From NCBI GenBank assembly GCA_964510855.1, contig CAZEDB010000003.1, positions 45,934 to 109,933 of the forward strand: a stretch of 64,000 nt of DNA. Reading direction: 5' to 3'. Source of the DNA: UBA8828 sp964510855 (lineage in GTDB: Bacteria; Verrucomicrobiota; Verrucomicrobiia; Opitutales; UBA953). This document shows, piece by piece, positions 63,706 through 64,000 of this stretch; positions within the stretch are counted from its first letter, which is position 1; every line of letters starts with the position of its first letter. The notes beneath the pieces were generated by a model, which did not search any database, was not told the origin of the DNA, and was given only the letters and a program-made list of their open reading frames with translations. Both the position numbers and the translations under genes were made by a program.

Positions 63706-64000
63706 TTAGACCTTAAAGGGCACGGGGTTTTGCGCAGCGTGCGTGTGCTCAGCACCCTTGAAGATCCGGCGTTTGGTCATCATGTCATTGGTGAGCTTAT
63801 TTTTAGGAAGCATACCCTTAACGGCGTGACGGAGAATAAAATCAGGCTTGGTCGCACGCATGTGAGCGGCATTGCGGCGATAAGCGGTACCCACCCAACC
63901 GGTGTAGAACATGTACTCCTTAGCGTCTTCCTTATTGCCGGTGAGGCGGACCTTATCGGCATTAATCACGACCACGAAGTCACCCGTGTCCACGTGGGGG
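63706..64000 (-). CDS. rplM: 50S ribosomal protein L13 (5' truncated by window edge)
   Basis: The last 98 codons of L13 are visible; the frame runs off the window end. DTGDFVVVINADKVRLTGNK, AVKGMLPKNKLTNDMM and EHTHAAQNP match L13. About 45 N-terminal residues are missing; the GTG at 63993 is internal. Confidence 0.95.
   Translation of the reverse strand, partial: PHVDTGDFVVVINADKVRLTGNKEDAKEYMFYTGWVGTAYRRNAAHMRATKPDFILRHAVKGMLPKNKLTNDMMTKRRIFKGAEHTHAAQNPVPFKV

Overview
This is a 64-kb stretch of a Gram-negative bacterial chromosome, packed with housekeeping genes, and most probably from the Verrucomicrobiota (Opitutae-like). Evidence for a Gram-negative cell: lpxA, an LptE-like lipoprotein, outer-membrane-type TPR proteins, ExbB/ExbD and a type IV pilus motor. 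Evidence for the PVC group: a 670-residue GreA with a long N-terminal extension as in Chlamydiae, the DUF1800/DUF1501 pair, a TPR-ExbB-ExbD-ExbD cluster, and many start codons without a Shine-Dalgarno sequence. The phylum is inferred from gene content, not from a marker search. No phage, insertion sequence, CRISPR array or restriction system was seen. A 100-N scaffold gap lies at 54497-54596, so the sequence is from a draft or metagenome assembly.

Layout. 1-6.3 kb (+): pgi (5' truncated), a membrane-anchored coiled-coil protein, a tiny lipoprotein, rsmI, a possible nuclease-fold protein, lpxA, pdxA and an orphan vitamin B12/iron-type binding protein. 6.3-6.8 kb: a secreted Cys/Lys-rich repeat protein with its own promoter and terminator. 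6.8-12 kb: a HAD phosphatase (-), then rpmF-plsX-fabH, a TPR protein, an LptE-like lipoprotein and rpe (+). 12-16.3 kb: rlmN (-), long greA and an ArsR-methyltransferase fusion (+). 16.3-22.5 kb (+): two TPR/periplasmic proteins with ExbB and two ExbD, probably an energised envelope complex. 22.6-28.7 kb (+): NAD synthetase, a GlcD-type FAD oxidase, a HAD phosphatase and uvrB. 28.7-34.6 kb: mutL (-) with a degenerate endonuclease site, then YyaL-type protein, a half-size TauE and a TPR protein (+).

34.5-39.6 kb (-): ApbE-like protein, an Agl23-like glycosyltransferase, a thioesterase and two paralogous membrane-anchored vWA proteins. 39.7-42.5 kb (+): DUF1800 and DUF1501. Then initiator tRNA-Met and a strong, probably bidirectional terminator. 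42.9-48.7 kb (-): type IV pilus motor operon with two PilB/GspE-type ATPases, pilT and pilC. 48.8-54.2 kb (-): serS-tilS-ftsH-coaE. 54.3-56.5 kb: a zinc-ribbon membrane protein split by the gap, ndk, ispF and tRNA-Cys. 56.5-63.2 kb (-): a complete arginine cluster argC-argJ-argB-argD-argF-argG, using the acetyl-recycling ArgJ route. 63.2-64 kb (-): rplM (5' truncated) and rpsI.

The most promising uncharacterised items are the secreted CxxC/KKKDG repeat protein, the tandem vWA proteins, the TPR-ExbB-ExbD-ExbD cluster and the nuclease-like protein next to lpxA. The window does not show an obvious new defence or mobile system.
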